A DNA stretch of 64,000 nucleotides, taken from contig JAUPFV010000005.1 of NCBI GenBank assembly GCA_036936605.1, positions 229,739,770 to 229,803,769 on the forward strand, in the 5' to 3' direction. This document shows, one piece after another, positions 46,203 to 57,571 of this stretch; within the stretch, counting starts at the first letter, position 1; every line of letters starts with the position of its first letter. Both the position numbers and the translations under genes were made by a program. The notes under the pieces are model-generated. The model saw only the letters and a list, made by a program, of their open reading frames with translations, did no database searches and was not told where the DNA came from. The DNA comes from Limnanthes douglasii subsp. nivea (taxonomy: Eukaryota > Streptophyta > Magnoliopsida > Brassicales > Limnanthaceae).

Positions 46203-46223
46203 CATTCCTATAGACGACGCCAC
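46203..46223 (-). other. Remnant G primer-binding site
   Basis: On minus, GTGGCGTCGTCTATAGGAATG follows the LTR end GAGCGATCA. The TGG start fits a tRNA CCA end; otherwise it differs from the other PBS here. Confidence 0.55.
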
Positions 46224-46426
46224 TGATCGCTCCAGAAATCTTTGGATGAGGTTTTCTGTATATAATAATATTTAGAGGATTAAAAGTGTCATTCAGATTA
46301 CTTGTGATGTCATATTTTTTTTCTGACACCACCAATGAAAATTCTACTCTTTATGACAAATGTCAACTGACTAACCCTTAGCGTGCTTCTCTTCTTGACA
46401 CAATATAGTCTAAGGGTGGCGCATCA
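46224..46426 (-). repeat. LTR between remnant G and antisense gene I (outer end tentative)
   Basis: It begins TGATCGCTCC on plus, next to the G PBS. The right end is set at GCATCA (46426) because the following region looks like an aORF promoter; no second copy is present to confirm it. It would be the 5' LTR of G and at the same time the 3' LTR of I. Confidence 0.45.
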
Positions 46427-46526
46427 GTTCATTAGGAACTCATTAGGCCTATTCTGGATAATTTGCACCTAGGAAAACAACGCCCCAGCTCCCTGAGCCT
46501 CCTCGCTTTCAAGCCCGTACTTTCTT

Positions 46527-46534
46527 TATAAATA
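46527..46534 (+). promoter_or_regulatory. TATA box of antisense gene I
   Basis: TATAAATA 92 bp before the aORF ATG at 46619, with a C/A-rich start region, at the spacing found in A and C. Confidence 0.55.
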
Positions 46535-46618
46535 TTACTCGCCCATTATAACTTTCCCACAGAACCTTTAGATAGAGAAAGTTCTAGCAATTAATTCTAG
46601 AGAGAGAAACAGTCGTGC

Positions 46619-48929
46619 ATGCTAAAAAGTTCTCACATACCGAAATGGCTAACTATGAGCCAAAAATTTGAAGAAAGAAAAGTTGTTGGCTTATACACTG
46701 AACCAGAGCCTTAGCCCCCGAAAATATTTTACTATGGTACTTGGCCTCCCACCAAAATTTCAACAACTATCATTCTGTCGGATATTTGCTCTCAGCCCCC
46801 CAGCCAGTCTTGCTTACAGATCTATAAGAATGAATCTTAAATCATAGGATAAGACAAAAATTCGAAAGGATCTTCTTCGAAGAGAAAGAGACACCATAAA
46901 GACAATAGGAACAAACATTCAAAACATCCCAAAGAATCCCCATCTGACGTTCCCTCAATGCCTTCTGCTACCTTCCATGGAACTCTAAGGCCGACGCCTG
47001 AAATTCCTCCTCGAAAATTGACCCGAGAGGATGCTGGCCGGATGACCAAGAAGCCTCTTGACGCCATTTTAGAACTTAACTTCTTAAAAGAAGAAAAAGA
47101 CCATACAGCCTCTGAAGATAAGGGAACGACCATTTCCGAGGACAAAATACCCGGTGCTGCTGCTCTTTTGGTTTTCGAAGACAAAACGACTACTAAACAA
47201 CTTGCCGAGGAAGCTTCCCACTCTGCTGTTCCTCACAGCGTTAAAGAAAAAAGCACTACCGTAGGCCTCCTCGAAAATACAACTGAAACTATTTTCTTTC
47301 CAAAAAAAACAAACTCAAAGAAGACACCCACTACCCCCGGAAGTCGAGGCCTTAGTAGGAAACAATCTGAAGGGTGTTGCCAACAGAAATCTATTAGCCT
47401 TACATAGAATTCAATATAAATACTTTGAGCCACCTGAAGAAGAACTACTAAGACTTTGATGAGGAATCCCTCCACGAATAGATATATGCTTCCCCATCGT
47501 CGGAGAAATCCAATTGTCTGTTAAAGACAACGAGTTGATAGTTTACACTGAAATATTAGAAAGAGGCATTCGCTATCCACTTGATCTCTTCTTCGTTGAA
47601 TATTTTTTGAAGATTGTCCTATGTCCCACCTAAGCTGGACCCAACATGTGGTTTACCCTAATGGCGTGTGTTATGGCTTCCAGGATCTCAGGAATCCATT
47701 TCTCCTTGGAGGAACTGATCGGTCTTTCTGGGCTAGCAAAGAATCCATACTTCCCTTTCTATTCTCTTAATTTTGGGCGCGGTCAAAAAATGATAAAAAA
47801 AATTCTTGAAGGGGACAAGAAATGGAAACAACGTTTCCTCTTATTCTATGGTCTTTGGGAGATGGGATACGAGGACACTACCAGTAACGCTCACAAACTC
47901 ACATTAGTGTGGACAAACAAAGGTATGGTTTTTCATTCCTCGAAATTTTATTTGCTATGTTTTTTATACATAGAAACTTACATTTTCCCTTCCATATCAG
48001 TGATAAGTGGTATATCCAAGCCATTCGCTGGATTTGTACCTCACGCTAAATATGTGTTTTCTAAGTTAAGTTTATGGGCCAAAACTGTTTGGTTTAATAA
48101 ATTTTTACTTTGCTTCACCCCCACAAACCTTACCAAAGGCTGTCTATGAAGATTTAACCCCTCGAAGCGGCTAACAATAGAGAAACTCATGACTCCCCTT
48201 ACACAACAAGTATTAGATAGGTTGGCCAAAAAGGATATGGTTGTTTACCTTCCAACAAGATATACAGCTAAAAACCATCTTGATGAGGAATCAAATGTTC
48301 CTTCAAAAATGGAAGACGTTTTTGAGAAAGAAACCAAAAAGATAAGCACGGCTAAGAATTCAAAGGTAAAGGATACTGGTACGGTCAAGAAAGTTTCTCC
48401 CTAGAAGCTTCCCGCTCAGACTTCTCCCATGCTAAAAGTGCAGAGAAAATTGAAGTTATTTCCGAGGAAGTTCCAAAGGCTTCTGTTAATTCCACTCCCC
48501 CAGAAATAAAAATGAATACTCCAATCAAGAACTCCCTAGACAAAGTTCCCTTTTCCCCAAACTTAATCCAATTTCAATGCCTCACCTACAAGTTCAAAGT
48601 TCTTAAGAAAATGTTCAACTAGCTGACTCCTTACCCTCGAATATTTTTGAAGAAAGGTCCCTTTCTAGTCCTTTGAAATTCCTATGGAAGACGAATTTTC
48701 TATTTGCATCAGATGTCTTCTCCACTCCTCTGTAATTATTGAGAAACAAATGCAACATCTAAAAAAACAGAGGATTCATTACAAATCTGAACTCTCAAAG
48801 GTCAGATCAGAGCTTAAAGAGCTTAAGCAGGAACATTCGACTCTTGAACGACAAGCTGATGCCATCTTCGAAAAGATCCTTGCATCAGAGCACTATGTCA
48901 TACTCCTCGAAAAGTGTTGTCAGGATTGA
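46619..48929 (+). pseudogene. Element I antisense ORF (aORF), two exons
   Basis: ATG 46619 opens MLKSSHIPKWLTMSQKFEER, then a stop. The N-terminus is Ser/Lys/Pro-rich (46860-47400). Central domain at about 47410-47922: YKYFEPPEEELL, FPIVGEIQLSVKDNELIVYTE, GPNMWFTLMACVMASRISG and KKWKQRFLLFYGLWEMG. Intron 47923-48000, exon 2 with V-ISGISKPFAGF and an NLTKGCL-like block, a Lys/Ser linker and a coiled coil (48684-48929) that ends CCQD-stop. It is the same kind of gene as in A, B, C and J but from a more distant family, close to that of N. The gag-pol of I is not in the window. Frameshifts near 47410, 47585 and 48400. Confidence 0.75.
47923..48000 (+). other. Intron of the element I aORF (phase 1, 78 bp)
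   Basis: Exon 1 ends TLVWTNK plus one base; GTATGG opens and TCCATATCAG closes the intron; exon 2 restores V-ISGISKPF. Same codon position and phase as in A, C and J. Confidence 0.7.
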
Positions 48930-49317
48930 TAAGGGAGTAATTTGTCAATCTTAATAGGGAATGAGTTAATTGTAAACAAGAGAAAGGAAATATGCCACTT
49001 ATTGTATTTATTATTTATTAGAAAAATATTTATAAATAAAGTAGTTTGTAAAGGACTAATAGTGAAATAGTGTAAGACCACTAAGGAAATTAATGGGACC
49101 CACCTTCCCACAGACGGTGCCAATGATGAGAGAATAAATGACAAGAAATGAGAATATTAGATCTTGGACCTGATGTGACTAAAACATAAGATGTAGAGAG
49201 AGAAAGTAGAAATAGAATATAATATTCAGATTGTTCCCCAACAAGAATAAATGGGCTCCCTTTTATAGTGGGGAAGGTGGGTCCTTCTTTAGAAATAATG
49301 GTTTCCGACGTCGGTCT
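48930..49317 (-). other. Partial LTR K with PBS, and AT-rich spacer
   Basis: A PBS-like TTGGCACCGTCTGTGGGAAG on minus (49104-49123) abuts TGATGAGAGAA (49124 on plus), the likely end of a minus-oriented LTR. A minus TATA (CTATAAAAGG, plus about 49261-49275) fits its promoter. The LTR is cut by element J at 49313 and I cannot place its other end. 48930-49100 is AT-rich without a gene. Confidence 0.5.
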
Positions 49318-49674
49318 TGGTTTGGCTTATTTTAGGAACGGGGTAGTTTTGTAAAGTGTTTTGGTAAGTTTGAGGTAGTTTTTGTTTAGTGTGAGGAGTA
49401 GTGAGATTATTAAGCAGCCTACTTGTATTAAATGTTGATCACCCTCATTAATGAGAGTGGTTGGGGTATTCATACTCTTTAATTAATGACTCATGGGCTT
49501 ACCGGGTCAAGTTGTGAAAAACGGGTCAAGTTTAAGGACCCATTAGTCTTTAAGTAGATTAGCAAATAGCTTCGTCAAAAGGTGTTTTTCGGATTTTTGA
49601 GTGGAGTGATATGGTCCGAATTACCCATGTCCGTATTATGTGATGGGTTGTGTCTGAAGTATCTGAACTCATCA
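49318..49674 (-). repeat. Element J 3' LTR
   Basis: 357 bp, TGGTTTGGC...ACTCATCA on plus, preceded by ggtct and followed by gtagcccctttttt (complement of the PPT). Relative to the right copy it has an extra aggaacggggtagtttt near its start and lacks about 13 bp near ttcggattttt. Confidence 0.92.
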
Positions 49675-50033
49675 GTAGCCCCTTTTTTAGGCCTTGCAAA
49701 ATATCTTTGGTAGGGCTAAAAAATCTACCAAGCCAATATCAACTTCATTCGATCTGTTTGCATTGTCCGAACTAAGAAGTTTATTTTCAACACCAACCCA
49801 GTTGAATTTCGTCAGGACTGGTTTCTCTTCCCAGAATTCTAAGAGTTTCTTCTTTGATCGTGGGACACATGTCAGTATTTGGTTCGACCTAACAGCCGTT
49901 ATTTTTCCTAGACCGGCGCACCCACTAAGCCTCGAAAGTTACCTAGGCTTTGATTTTTCACATGTTTGCGCAGCCCTTAATCATTGCAAAAACCCCTTTC
50001 AACTTCTCCTTGGTAACTGTTGCTTTTCACTGT

Positions 50034-50043
50034 TATATAAATA
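50034..50043 (+). promoter_or_regulatory. TATA box of the element J aORF
   Basis: TATATAAATA in cactgttatataaatactc, outside the LTR and upstream of the antisense ORF as in A, C and I. Confidence 0.6.
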
Positions 50044-50059
50044 CTCTTTTACTATTTCA

Positions 50060-52929
50060 TTGGCTTCCACACCCAAAGCTTTACTAAAGAGAAAGCAAGG
50101 AAGGTCGAAAGAGAGAACCATATCGCCGCCGGACTCCCAGTTTCTCCAGGGTGAGAAAACCAGTCAGCCAACTCAGGACGCTGATCAAGGGTCATCCTCT
50201 TCCAAAATCCCTAGACCCAAACAACTTTCATTCAAACTAAACCTTTCACCCCTCCTTTATGGTTCTTCTGTTCAAGAGTCTCAACCTCCTGTGTCTAAGG
50301 AAAAAGTCGTTTCAAGTATCAGATGACCCTCTCCATTTATTACTATGGGTTCTGACACAGAAAAGTCTCCAGAGAAGATAACCCCTCGCTGGACGACTCG
50401 CCAAACCAAAACCCAGTCCACACCATCACTGTCAAAACACTACGGATCGGAGGTAGCTATATCAGATCCACGGGCCAAGCCCTCCGGATCACAACCTCCA
50501 CCGGACACTAGGCCTTCAGAGGCAACAAATGCTCAACCACCCGAACAACCTTCAACTCAAGAAACTGAACTCCCTTCTTCTAAAGCAACTGACAAACCTT
50601 CCACAGTGATGGAATAGATTATGAAAGATAACATTGAGGAAGCCCCCTTCGAGACCGAGACATCAGGTCAAACGGGAGATGCTGCTTCTGATAAGAAAGA
50701 CAAGAGTAAGGTAAAAGTCTGTATGACTCATCCAGAATCGATTCCGGAGTGCTTAGGGGGCAAGGTAGGCCCTTGTTTCAAACATGTCAGTGTCAAATAC
50801 TTGTTGGCCTTGAAAAAAATCAACCACGTCTACTCCCACATTGCTGAGTTGGGATGAATTTGAACCAAGTGGGGGATTCCGAAGGCTGTAAAGGTAAATA
50901 TACTGATTACTCCGGAGACCCCTATGGACTGCAAGCTGAATGAGGTGGTAGTGTACACCGAAGTACTAAACTGGGGACTCTGATTCCCACTAGACCCAGA
51001 AATTGTTAGGTACTTTCATTTAGTCAAACTCTGTCCTAGCCAGTTAAGCCCCAACGCCTGGTACACACTCCCTGCCTGTATCATGGCATCAAGATTGTCG
51101 AAGATCCCACTTCTGATGAAGCAGTTTGCTGTTATAGCAAGCTTGTGCAAGAACCATCAGATTTCATTCTACCACTACAACATGGGGAATAATTTTAAGG
51201 TTGTGGACGACCTGCTGGAGTCCGAACAGAATTGGAGGACACAGTTCCTATTTGTCAGTGGAACGTGGGAAAATGGCAAGAAGATTAAGGCCAACACCAA
51301 CCTTAGCATGCTGACTAGTAGGTGGAAAAGTACTGGTAATTTCCTTTCTTCTCATTGTCCTACAAGTTTTTCTTCTTAAATTATAAATTTTCTTATTCTG
51401 ACTAGTTTGTTACTCCTCTTTAGTTCTACCGAAGGAGTTAACCGGTCATTTGGAGGAGGGGCAAAAGACATGTGAAAAACTTAATGCATGAGCTTGGGAA
51501 CACTGGGGGAATGCCTTCTACAGTTGCTTTACATTGGGCAATCTTGTGAGGTCTCACCTGTGGAACACCACAGGCCGGAGAGACCTTTCATGGGAAGATC
51601 TAACCACCCTTCCTTCTCCTGACGTGATTCTCAAAAGGACAGAGGCCAAAGATGGAAATCTATTTTTACCTTCCAAGGTTAAGGCTCCCAGCAAAATGAA
51701 GAACAAAAAGAGGAAGGCTGCAACAGAGCTGGCTCAAACAGCTACAGAAGGGACTGGTTCGGGGAATTAAGGGGGTATTGATGCAGCTCTGATCAAAGCA
51801 ATAGAAGTTGAAACAATGAGGGAAGCTGGAGGGTCACAGAACCCACCAAAGCCCCCTAAAAAGGACATAAAACACAGGGCCAACAGTGATGAGAAAGCTG
51901 CCACAAAGAAGAAGGTCACCCTGGGAGATGAAATAATTATTTGTCCTTCAGAAATCCAACCCCACCAGCCCCTGTTAATCCTACTTTGTAAAAGGAGATC
52001 CCAACATACCTTCAGTCCAGAGAGATTGTTGGGGGAGGGAATGATGAAGTGGACATCAGTTCTCTTCAAGACATTGGCTTATACTTTAATGATTTTGAGA
52101 AGGATGATTTTGCAGGTCCCTATCGTCCCTCCAGTTCCTCCAACATAGTGACCTTTAATGAGAAATCCTTCTCCGTGTCCAGAGAGTAAGATGTCTTAAA
52201 CCACTCCCTTCTTGGTCATATCCGACCAAGACTTGATCTGGAAAGGCAAGTGAAAAGTCAAACCAACCTTATCAACTCCCTCACTTCTGATAAACAATCT
52301 CTATCAAGCAATCTCCTAAGAGCTCAGCAAAGTATAGAGGCACTGAAGAAGGAGATGGAGGCACTGAAGAAGGAGAAGGAGAATTCAGCAACTAAGCTAG
52401 CCACATCGAAAGCAACCAGAACTGAGCTCTAGACTAAGTACTCTGACTTAGAAACCTCTTCCTCACAAAACCTTACAACATTGAAGGAGGAGTTGAAAAC
52501 CAAGGATGGTGCCATTCAAATCCTAACCAATAAGAAGACTAAATTAGAGAGTACTATTTTGGAGATGACTAAGAAAAAAGAAGTCCTGAAGAGCCAGCAG
52601 GAGCAGGCTATCAAAATAGGTATTGAAGAGTATGCCAATGGAGTAATAGACTCCTTAGAATAAACAGATGGTGGGTCAAGTTTGACATGGTATTGTTGTT
52701 CCATGAGATCTTTTTCTAAGGGGACCATTGGTCCCCTATGGAAGTACGTGGAGTACGAGGACATCCCATTTCATACTCTAGCAGATGGTGACAAGCACAA
52801 CTACTCCAGTGGAATATATTCCATGACTGATGATGAAGAATGAACAGGTGAGAGCTCGAGTGCAGAACTCAAAATTACTAAAAAGGTGATGGTGGTGGTG
52901 AAGGAACATCTGAAGGGAACAAGCCCTAA
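50060..52929 (+). pseudogene. Element J antisense ORF (aORF), two exons
   Basis: The start is unclear: tcattggcttcc near 50060 would give an ATG only if one T were absent. Exon 1 runs in one frame to 51335 with stops at 50324, 50615 and near 50855: Ser/Pro-rich N-terminus, KVGPCFKHVSVKYLLALKKI, the central domain (DPEIVRYFHLVKLCPSQLSPN and CIMASRLSKIPLLMKQFAV) and FVSGTWENGKKIK. After the intron: V-LPKELTGHLEEGQKTCEKLNA, LGNLVRSHLWNTTGRRDLSW, a Lys-rich linker with a possible nuclear signal (KMKNKKRKA), a frameshift near 51960, and a coiled coil (52240-52663) followed by GPLWKYVEYEDIPFHTLADGDKH and the EGNKP-stop terminus. Function unknown. Confidence 0.82.
51336..51423 (+). other. Intron of the element J aORF (phase 1, 88 bp)
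   Basis: GTAATTTC donor after ...SRWKST plus one base, acceptor CTCCTCTTTAG, exon 2 starts V-LPKEL. The intron contains in-frame stops (tcttcttaaatta), while both exon frames are well conserved, which argues for real splicing. Confidence 0.75.
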
Positions 52930-53467
52930 GGTTTTACCATGTATTATTTTTTGTCTTTCTAAACAATCAAAGTCCTTGGATGGCCAAGGAACATTTTGTA
53001 CTATTATTCGGTTGAAGTCCGAATAAGTCATTTGAACATCTAAAGTCCATTGATGGTCAATGCATGTTTTGTATTCCTGTTTGGTTAAAGTCCGAATAGG
53101 TTTAATTTATCAAACTCTCTTTTGTTTAATATTTTTAGTAAAATTTTCATGGCTAATGTTTAAGTAGCCCCTAGTATTTCAGAAGTATTGAAGGGAGGGT
53201 GTTTAATATCTCCGATGACATGTATTTAATAGTCATAACCAACCACCAAGTTATCCGATCCACTATAGATCCAAGGTATTGAATAAGTGATTTATACTTC
53301 TTGAATTGAATTGCAGTAAATCACTTTGAACTTTGAAGAAGGCATCATATATTATTAAAAAAGAAACCGGACACCTCATTAAAACCTCTCCGCGCCACCA
53401 GGATATGAAAAAGTATTCCCTCTAATATTTACATTGATATTTAACAAGTAAATATTTAAACAAAAAT

Positions 53468-54813
53468 TTATTCCAAATATAACCTGAGATGCTCAACATT
53501 CCATAGGTGCTTCAAAACTCTCCCTTCTTTGTCCTGAAGTCTATATGTCCCCGCTTTGAGCTTTTCAAAGACCTCATAGGGGCCTTCCCAGTTCGGAGCC
53601 AACTTACCGAACTGCTTCTCCTTGGTGTGTAAGAAACATTTTCTTAACACCTTATCTCATGGTTGAAAATATTCTTTTAACCTTGGAGGCAAATGTACTC
53701 CTCATTAAACCTTGGTAGTGAGTTGTTCTTAAGTGAGCTTTAACCCTTCTTTCTTCTATTAAGTCCAATTGATTCCTAATTGCTATTTCATTAGCTTGTT
53801 CGGAATAGTTTTGGACTCTGTATGATGGTAAGGTAGCTTATATGAGAGGTAATTGCATCAATCCCATACACTAAATCAAAATGAGACTCTTGTGTAGCAG
53901 CCCGAAGAGTAGTTCGATAGGCCCACAACACTTCTTGCAAGTAGCTTGGCCACTTCCCCGCAACACCTTCTAAATTCTTTTTTAATCCTGACAAAATAGT
54001 CATATTGGAAACTTTAACCTGACCGTTTTCTTGTGGATGGAAAGGAGAAGAAAAACAATGCTAAATACTGCTGGAAGCAAAACAATTCTCCATATCTTTG
54101 TTATCAAACTGTGGCCCATTTCCCCCAAGGGGTAGCCGAGTTGGTTGAGTATGGCATGCTTGTGACCAAAAGTCATGAGTTCGAGTCCCTCTACATACGC
54201 TTTCTCGGCTGAGCCTATCATCTTGTGTGGTTTACCTTCTGGCGTTGGTTTGCAGGCTATCACGTCAGGCTGAAGGTTTACCCTGTGCGCACTCATTGCA
54301 CTCATTGCACCCATTGTCTGTAGTAATCTTTTGAGAGACCCCAAATCTGCAGCATATATTAGATAAGATAAATTTAATGACAGCCTTCGAAGTGGTCCCT
54401 ACCAAGGGAGCTGCTTCTATCCATTTTGAGAAATAATCAATATAAACTATAACAGTTCTGCACCCCCCAGATGCCATAGGTAGAGGTCCAACTAAATCCA
54501 TTTCCCATTGGGCAAAAGGTATTGGCTCAGAAATAGACTCCATAGATTCTGCTGGTACATGAATTTCATTGTTATACCTTTGACATGGATCACATTTCTT
54601 TACCATTTTTTTAGCATCTGCCATTATGGATGACCAATAGTACCCAGCTAATAAAACTCTCCGGGTTAGTGCCATATACCCACAATATGTTGAGCCTTCC
54701 CCATCATGCAGTTTGGACAAAACGACTTGAGATTCTTCAACCCCCAAACAACGCAAGAGAGGTCTACTGAAAGATTTCTTATAGAGAAGTTTCCTTATTA
54801 AACAAAAAACCAC
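53468..54813 (-). pseudogene. Element J integrase, split by a SINE
   Basis: Minus strand from 54813: YKKSFSRPLLRCLGVEESQVVLSKLHDGEGSTYCGY, in which the second His of the HHCC finger is Tyr; the Cys pair KKCDPCQRY; core Asp in EMDLVGPLPMASGG; second Asp in KITTDNG, where the SINE (54121-54309) interrupts directly after the motif; then GQ(S)VKVSNMTILSGLKKN-like sequence and the C-terminal part GKLAPNWEGPYEVFEKLKAGTYRLQDKEG (in parts, 53468-53650) ending LRLYLE. Frameshifts near 53660-53800. Close to the integrase of A. Confidence 0.88.
54121..54309 (+). mobile_element. tRNA-derived SINE inserted in element J integrase
   Basis: 189 bp. A-box-like GTAGCCGAGTTGGTTGAG and B-box-like GAGTTCGAGTCCC stand at tRNA-like spacing (about 54132 and 54177), the Pol III internal promoter. 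A non-tRNA body follows, and the end is a 9-bp motif repeated twice (actcattgc). The hexamer cccatt flanks it on both sides (54115-54120, 54310-54315); removing the insert and one copy restores the integrase TDNGPQ motif seen in A. SINEs need LINE enzymes to move. Confidence 0.88.
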
Positions 54814-55660
54814 GTGGCTTGTGTTTAGTTTTTCTTACCATAGCTTTGTCCGGAGGCAAAACCCCATCAGAAATATATTGAAGAAGGGTATATCTGCAGT
54901 CTTTCGGCTGAATCACAAGTATGCTCATACTTTCCCCATTTTCTTTGTTTTGAGCTGGTTGTATGGACAGACATTGTTGTATGTGAATCCAAGGGTAGGA
55001 CTCATAATATGCTATAGTTGCTAAAAAGTCTGCTGCCACTTCTTCGATCTGGGAATATGTTCATAACAAACACTTTTGAAGTCTGCTGCCACTTCTTTCA
55101 AGACGAGTAAGTACTTGATCAGTTGCTCATTCTTGGCCTTAGACTAACCTTGAGCGTGATGGATGAAAAACTAAGAGCCACTCATCAATCGAACTCTCTT
55201 AGCCCCACACAAGAAAGCCAATTTGAGACCAGCTATAGCTGCTTCATATTCAGACTCATTGTTAGAGGCCCTGAACCCAAAGCATATAGTTTGGCACATT
55301 TTATCACCATACGGAGAGGTTAGGAAAATTCCAGCTCCACAATCCATTGTGCTTGAACCACCATCTGTTCGGACCACCGACTATTTCTTGGTTTTATCTC
55401 CTGAAGTTTGTTTGGAGTTCGTGTCCGTATGGAACTCTACTAGGAAATCAGCCACTGATTGAGCTTTGATAGCTATTCGGGGGGGGGGGGGGGGAAATCG
55501 ATATCATAATCGCCCAATTCTCTACCGACCACTTGGTCATCCTGCTTGATATATCTGCCTTCTGAAGAACATTCTTTAGTGGGAAAGATGTCCGGACAAC
55601 AATAGAATGGGATTGAAAATACGGCCTCATCTTTCTTGCTATAATCACCAAGGCTAATAC
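54780..55660 (-). pseudogene. Element J RNase H domains (gypsy RNase H end and aRNH)
   Basis: The aRNH has VVRTDGGSSTMDCGAG and NNESEYEAAIAGLKLAFLCGAKRVRLMSGS at 55171-55377 (MSGS instead of MSDS, so a catalytic Asp is lost), and AADFLATIAYYESYPW at 54779-55039. The end of the gypsy RNase H is at 55470-55650 (VVGRELGDYDIDF), stopped by a 16-G run. Several frameshifts. Confidence 0.8.
55479..55494. repeat. Homopolymer of 16 G in element J pol
   Basis: A run of 16 consecutive G (C on the coding strand) replaces the CPRTxIK-type codons between the two RNase H domains. Such a run shifts the frame and is also a typical place for sequencing or assembly error. Confidence 0.9.
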
Positions 55661-56710
55661 AAATTTTCAAGCTTTAAATGCCTCTTCTCAACATCTATTA
55701 AACTTTTGTTGATATAGTATACCAGACGAGGGTAATTGTCCACTTTTCTTACTAGTACTGTATTTATAGCACATTCTGACACATCCAAATATACATAAAG
55801 TGTTTCTCCTTGAACAGGTTTGAAAAGAGTCTTTGCTGAGGATAAGTGTTTCTTTATTTCAACAAAAGCTAGGTTACACTGAGGAGACCAATCAAAGTCT
55901 TTAACATTCTTCAAGGTTTGGAAAAACGGAGCACATTTGTCTGAAGACCTTGAAATAAACCAGTTTAAAGCAACCAACCTTCCGGTAAGCCTTTGGACTT
56001 CTTTAACATTCCAAGGAGGATCCATTTCCAATAGGGCATTAAGCTGATCTGGATCGGGTTGGATACCTTTTTCACTTATTACATAACCCATAAACTTTCC
56101 AGATCGGACACCAAATATACATTTTTCTAGATTTAATTTCAAATTCACAATTACTAAATTAGAAAATGTTTCTTGAAGATCAATTATGTGCAAATCCTCC
56201 TCTAGGATTTTAACCATCATGTCATCTATGTATACTTTCATATTTCTGCCAATCTGATCAGCGAATGTTTTGTTCACCAACCTCTGATAAGTAGCCCTAT
56301 CATTCTTTAACCCAAAGGGCATCACCTTGTAGCAATAGAGACCTCTGTTTGTTATAAAGGTAGTGTGATCTTGATCATTCGGATCCACCTGTATCTGGTT
56401 ATACCCAGAGAAAGCATCCATGAAGGACATCAACCTGTTTCCATATGTAGAGTCTACCAACTGATCTATCCGGAGGACTGGATAAAGATATTTTGGGCAA
56501 GCCCTGTTAAGGTTAGTGAAATCAATGCACATACGCCATTTCCCGTTCTTTTTCTTGACAAACACCGGATTGGCAGTCTATAAAAGATACTAGGATTCCT
56601 TTATGTGTCCCATTTGTGTAAGCCGATCAACCTCTTGGGCTATCACTTCGGCTTTTTCCTTAGAAAAGATCTTCTTTTCTGTACAACAGGTGCAACATCA
56701 CTCCGGATGG
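55654..56710 (-). pseudogene. Element J reverse transcriptase and start of RNase H
   Basis: The clean open part is 55654-56565 (303 codons): VKKKNGKWRMCIDFTNLNRACPK, FMDAFSGYNQIQVD (catalytic Asp), TNRGLYCYKVMPFGLKN, VYIDDMMVK (YIDD box), GYVISEKGIQPDPDQ, then gypsy RNase H with SPQCNLAF, LYVYLDVSECAINTVLVR and YYINKSLIDVEKRH. Upstream to 56710 the fingers are interrupted (QYPLW block and a stop near 56580). This is the best preserved RT of the window on the minus strand. Confidence 0.92.
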
Positions 56711-56999
56711 ATAAATTGTGTGAAATAATGCTTGCGGGTACTCCGGTTACATAACTATTGCACTAAGCGAAGACATGCTCATTGTTTAGCAAAAAGGACA
56801 ACAATTTCTTTTTCAACTCTGGTGCCATTTTGGAACCAATCTTGATATTTCTACCCTCTGCAATGAAGTGGACTTCAATTTCTTCAACTGGTATTATAAC
56901 ACTAGGAGCCTCTCTGGGGTCATCAATCTCACTCTCCCCCTCAGAAGGCTCCAGTAACCGCTAATCTTCATTAATCCAAACTGCCCCCAAAGTCTTAGG

Positions 57000-57480
57000 A
57001 GCAAGAGCAATTACATAGCACTCCCTGGCTATCTTTTGACTACTTCAAACAATACCTACTTATCCTTGAACTGCATACTTTAAACATTGATGGATTGTTG
57101 AGACCACAACATGCATTCTGGAAAGCCAAGACCTCCCTAAAATTGCATTGTATGATGTGGGGCAGTCTAGCACAACGAATAGTACCCTCACCATATTTTT
57201 AAAAGACCTCTTTCCCAATAGCACTTTTTCTTCAAATTCCCAAATTATATCTGCAGAACTCCCTATGAAGCCCATAATATTTTTGTTTAAGCGTTGAATA
57301 ACAATCAGATTCCTCATCTGTTTATAGGAGCTTAAGAAGAGGATGTTTTCCGAACTTCCCGTGTTTATCAAAATCCGGTGTATATCGTTGCCCCCAATAG
57401 ATGCTCTTATAACCACCGCATCCTCATGAGGCCCAACAATATTCCTTAAATCATCCTCACCAAAAACTGTAAATGGGAAA
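57000..57480 (-). pseudogene. Element J aspartic protease, catalytic Asp replaced by Asn
   Basis: Open part 57060-57416: IRASIGGNDIHRILINTGSSENILF, where A has ILVDTGSS. The catalytic Asp is Asn (a single G to A change), which should abolish activity. The tail FEEKVLLGKRSFKNMVRVLF and YNAILGRSWLSRMHV is well kept. Confidence 0.88.
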
Positions 57481-57571
57481 GGGGTTTGTCACTAATGGGA
57501 AGACATTACCCCCTTCAGTTAAGTGGCCAGACTGTGTACATGCCTCTTTCTTGATGAAGGGATGGGAGCTG

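Noticed and set aside
54121..54200. A tRNA gene
   Set aside because: A and B boxes are present but no cloverleaf with proper acceptor pairing is evident, a non-tRNA body and repeat tail follow, and a target duplication flanks it. It is a SINE.
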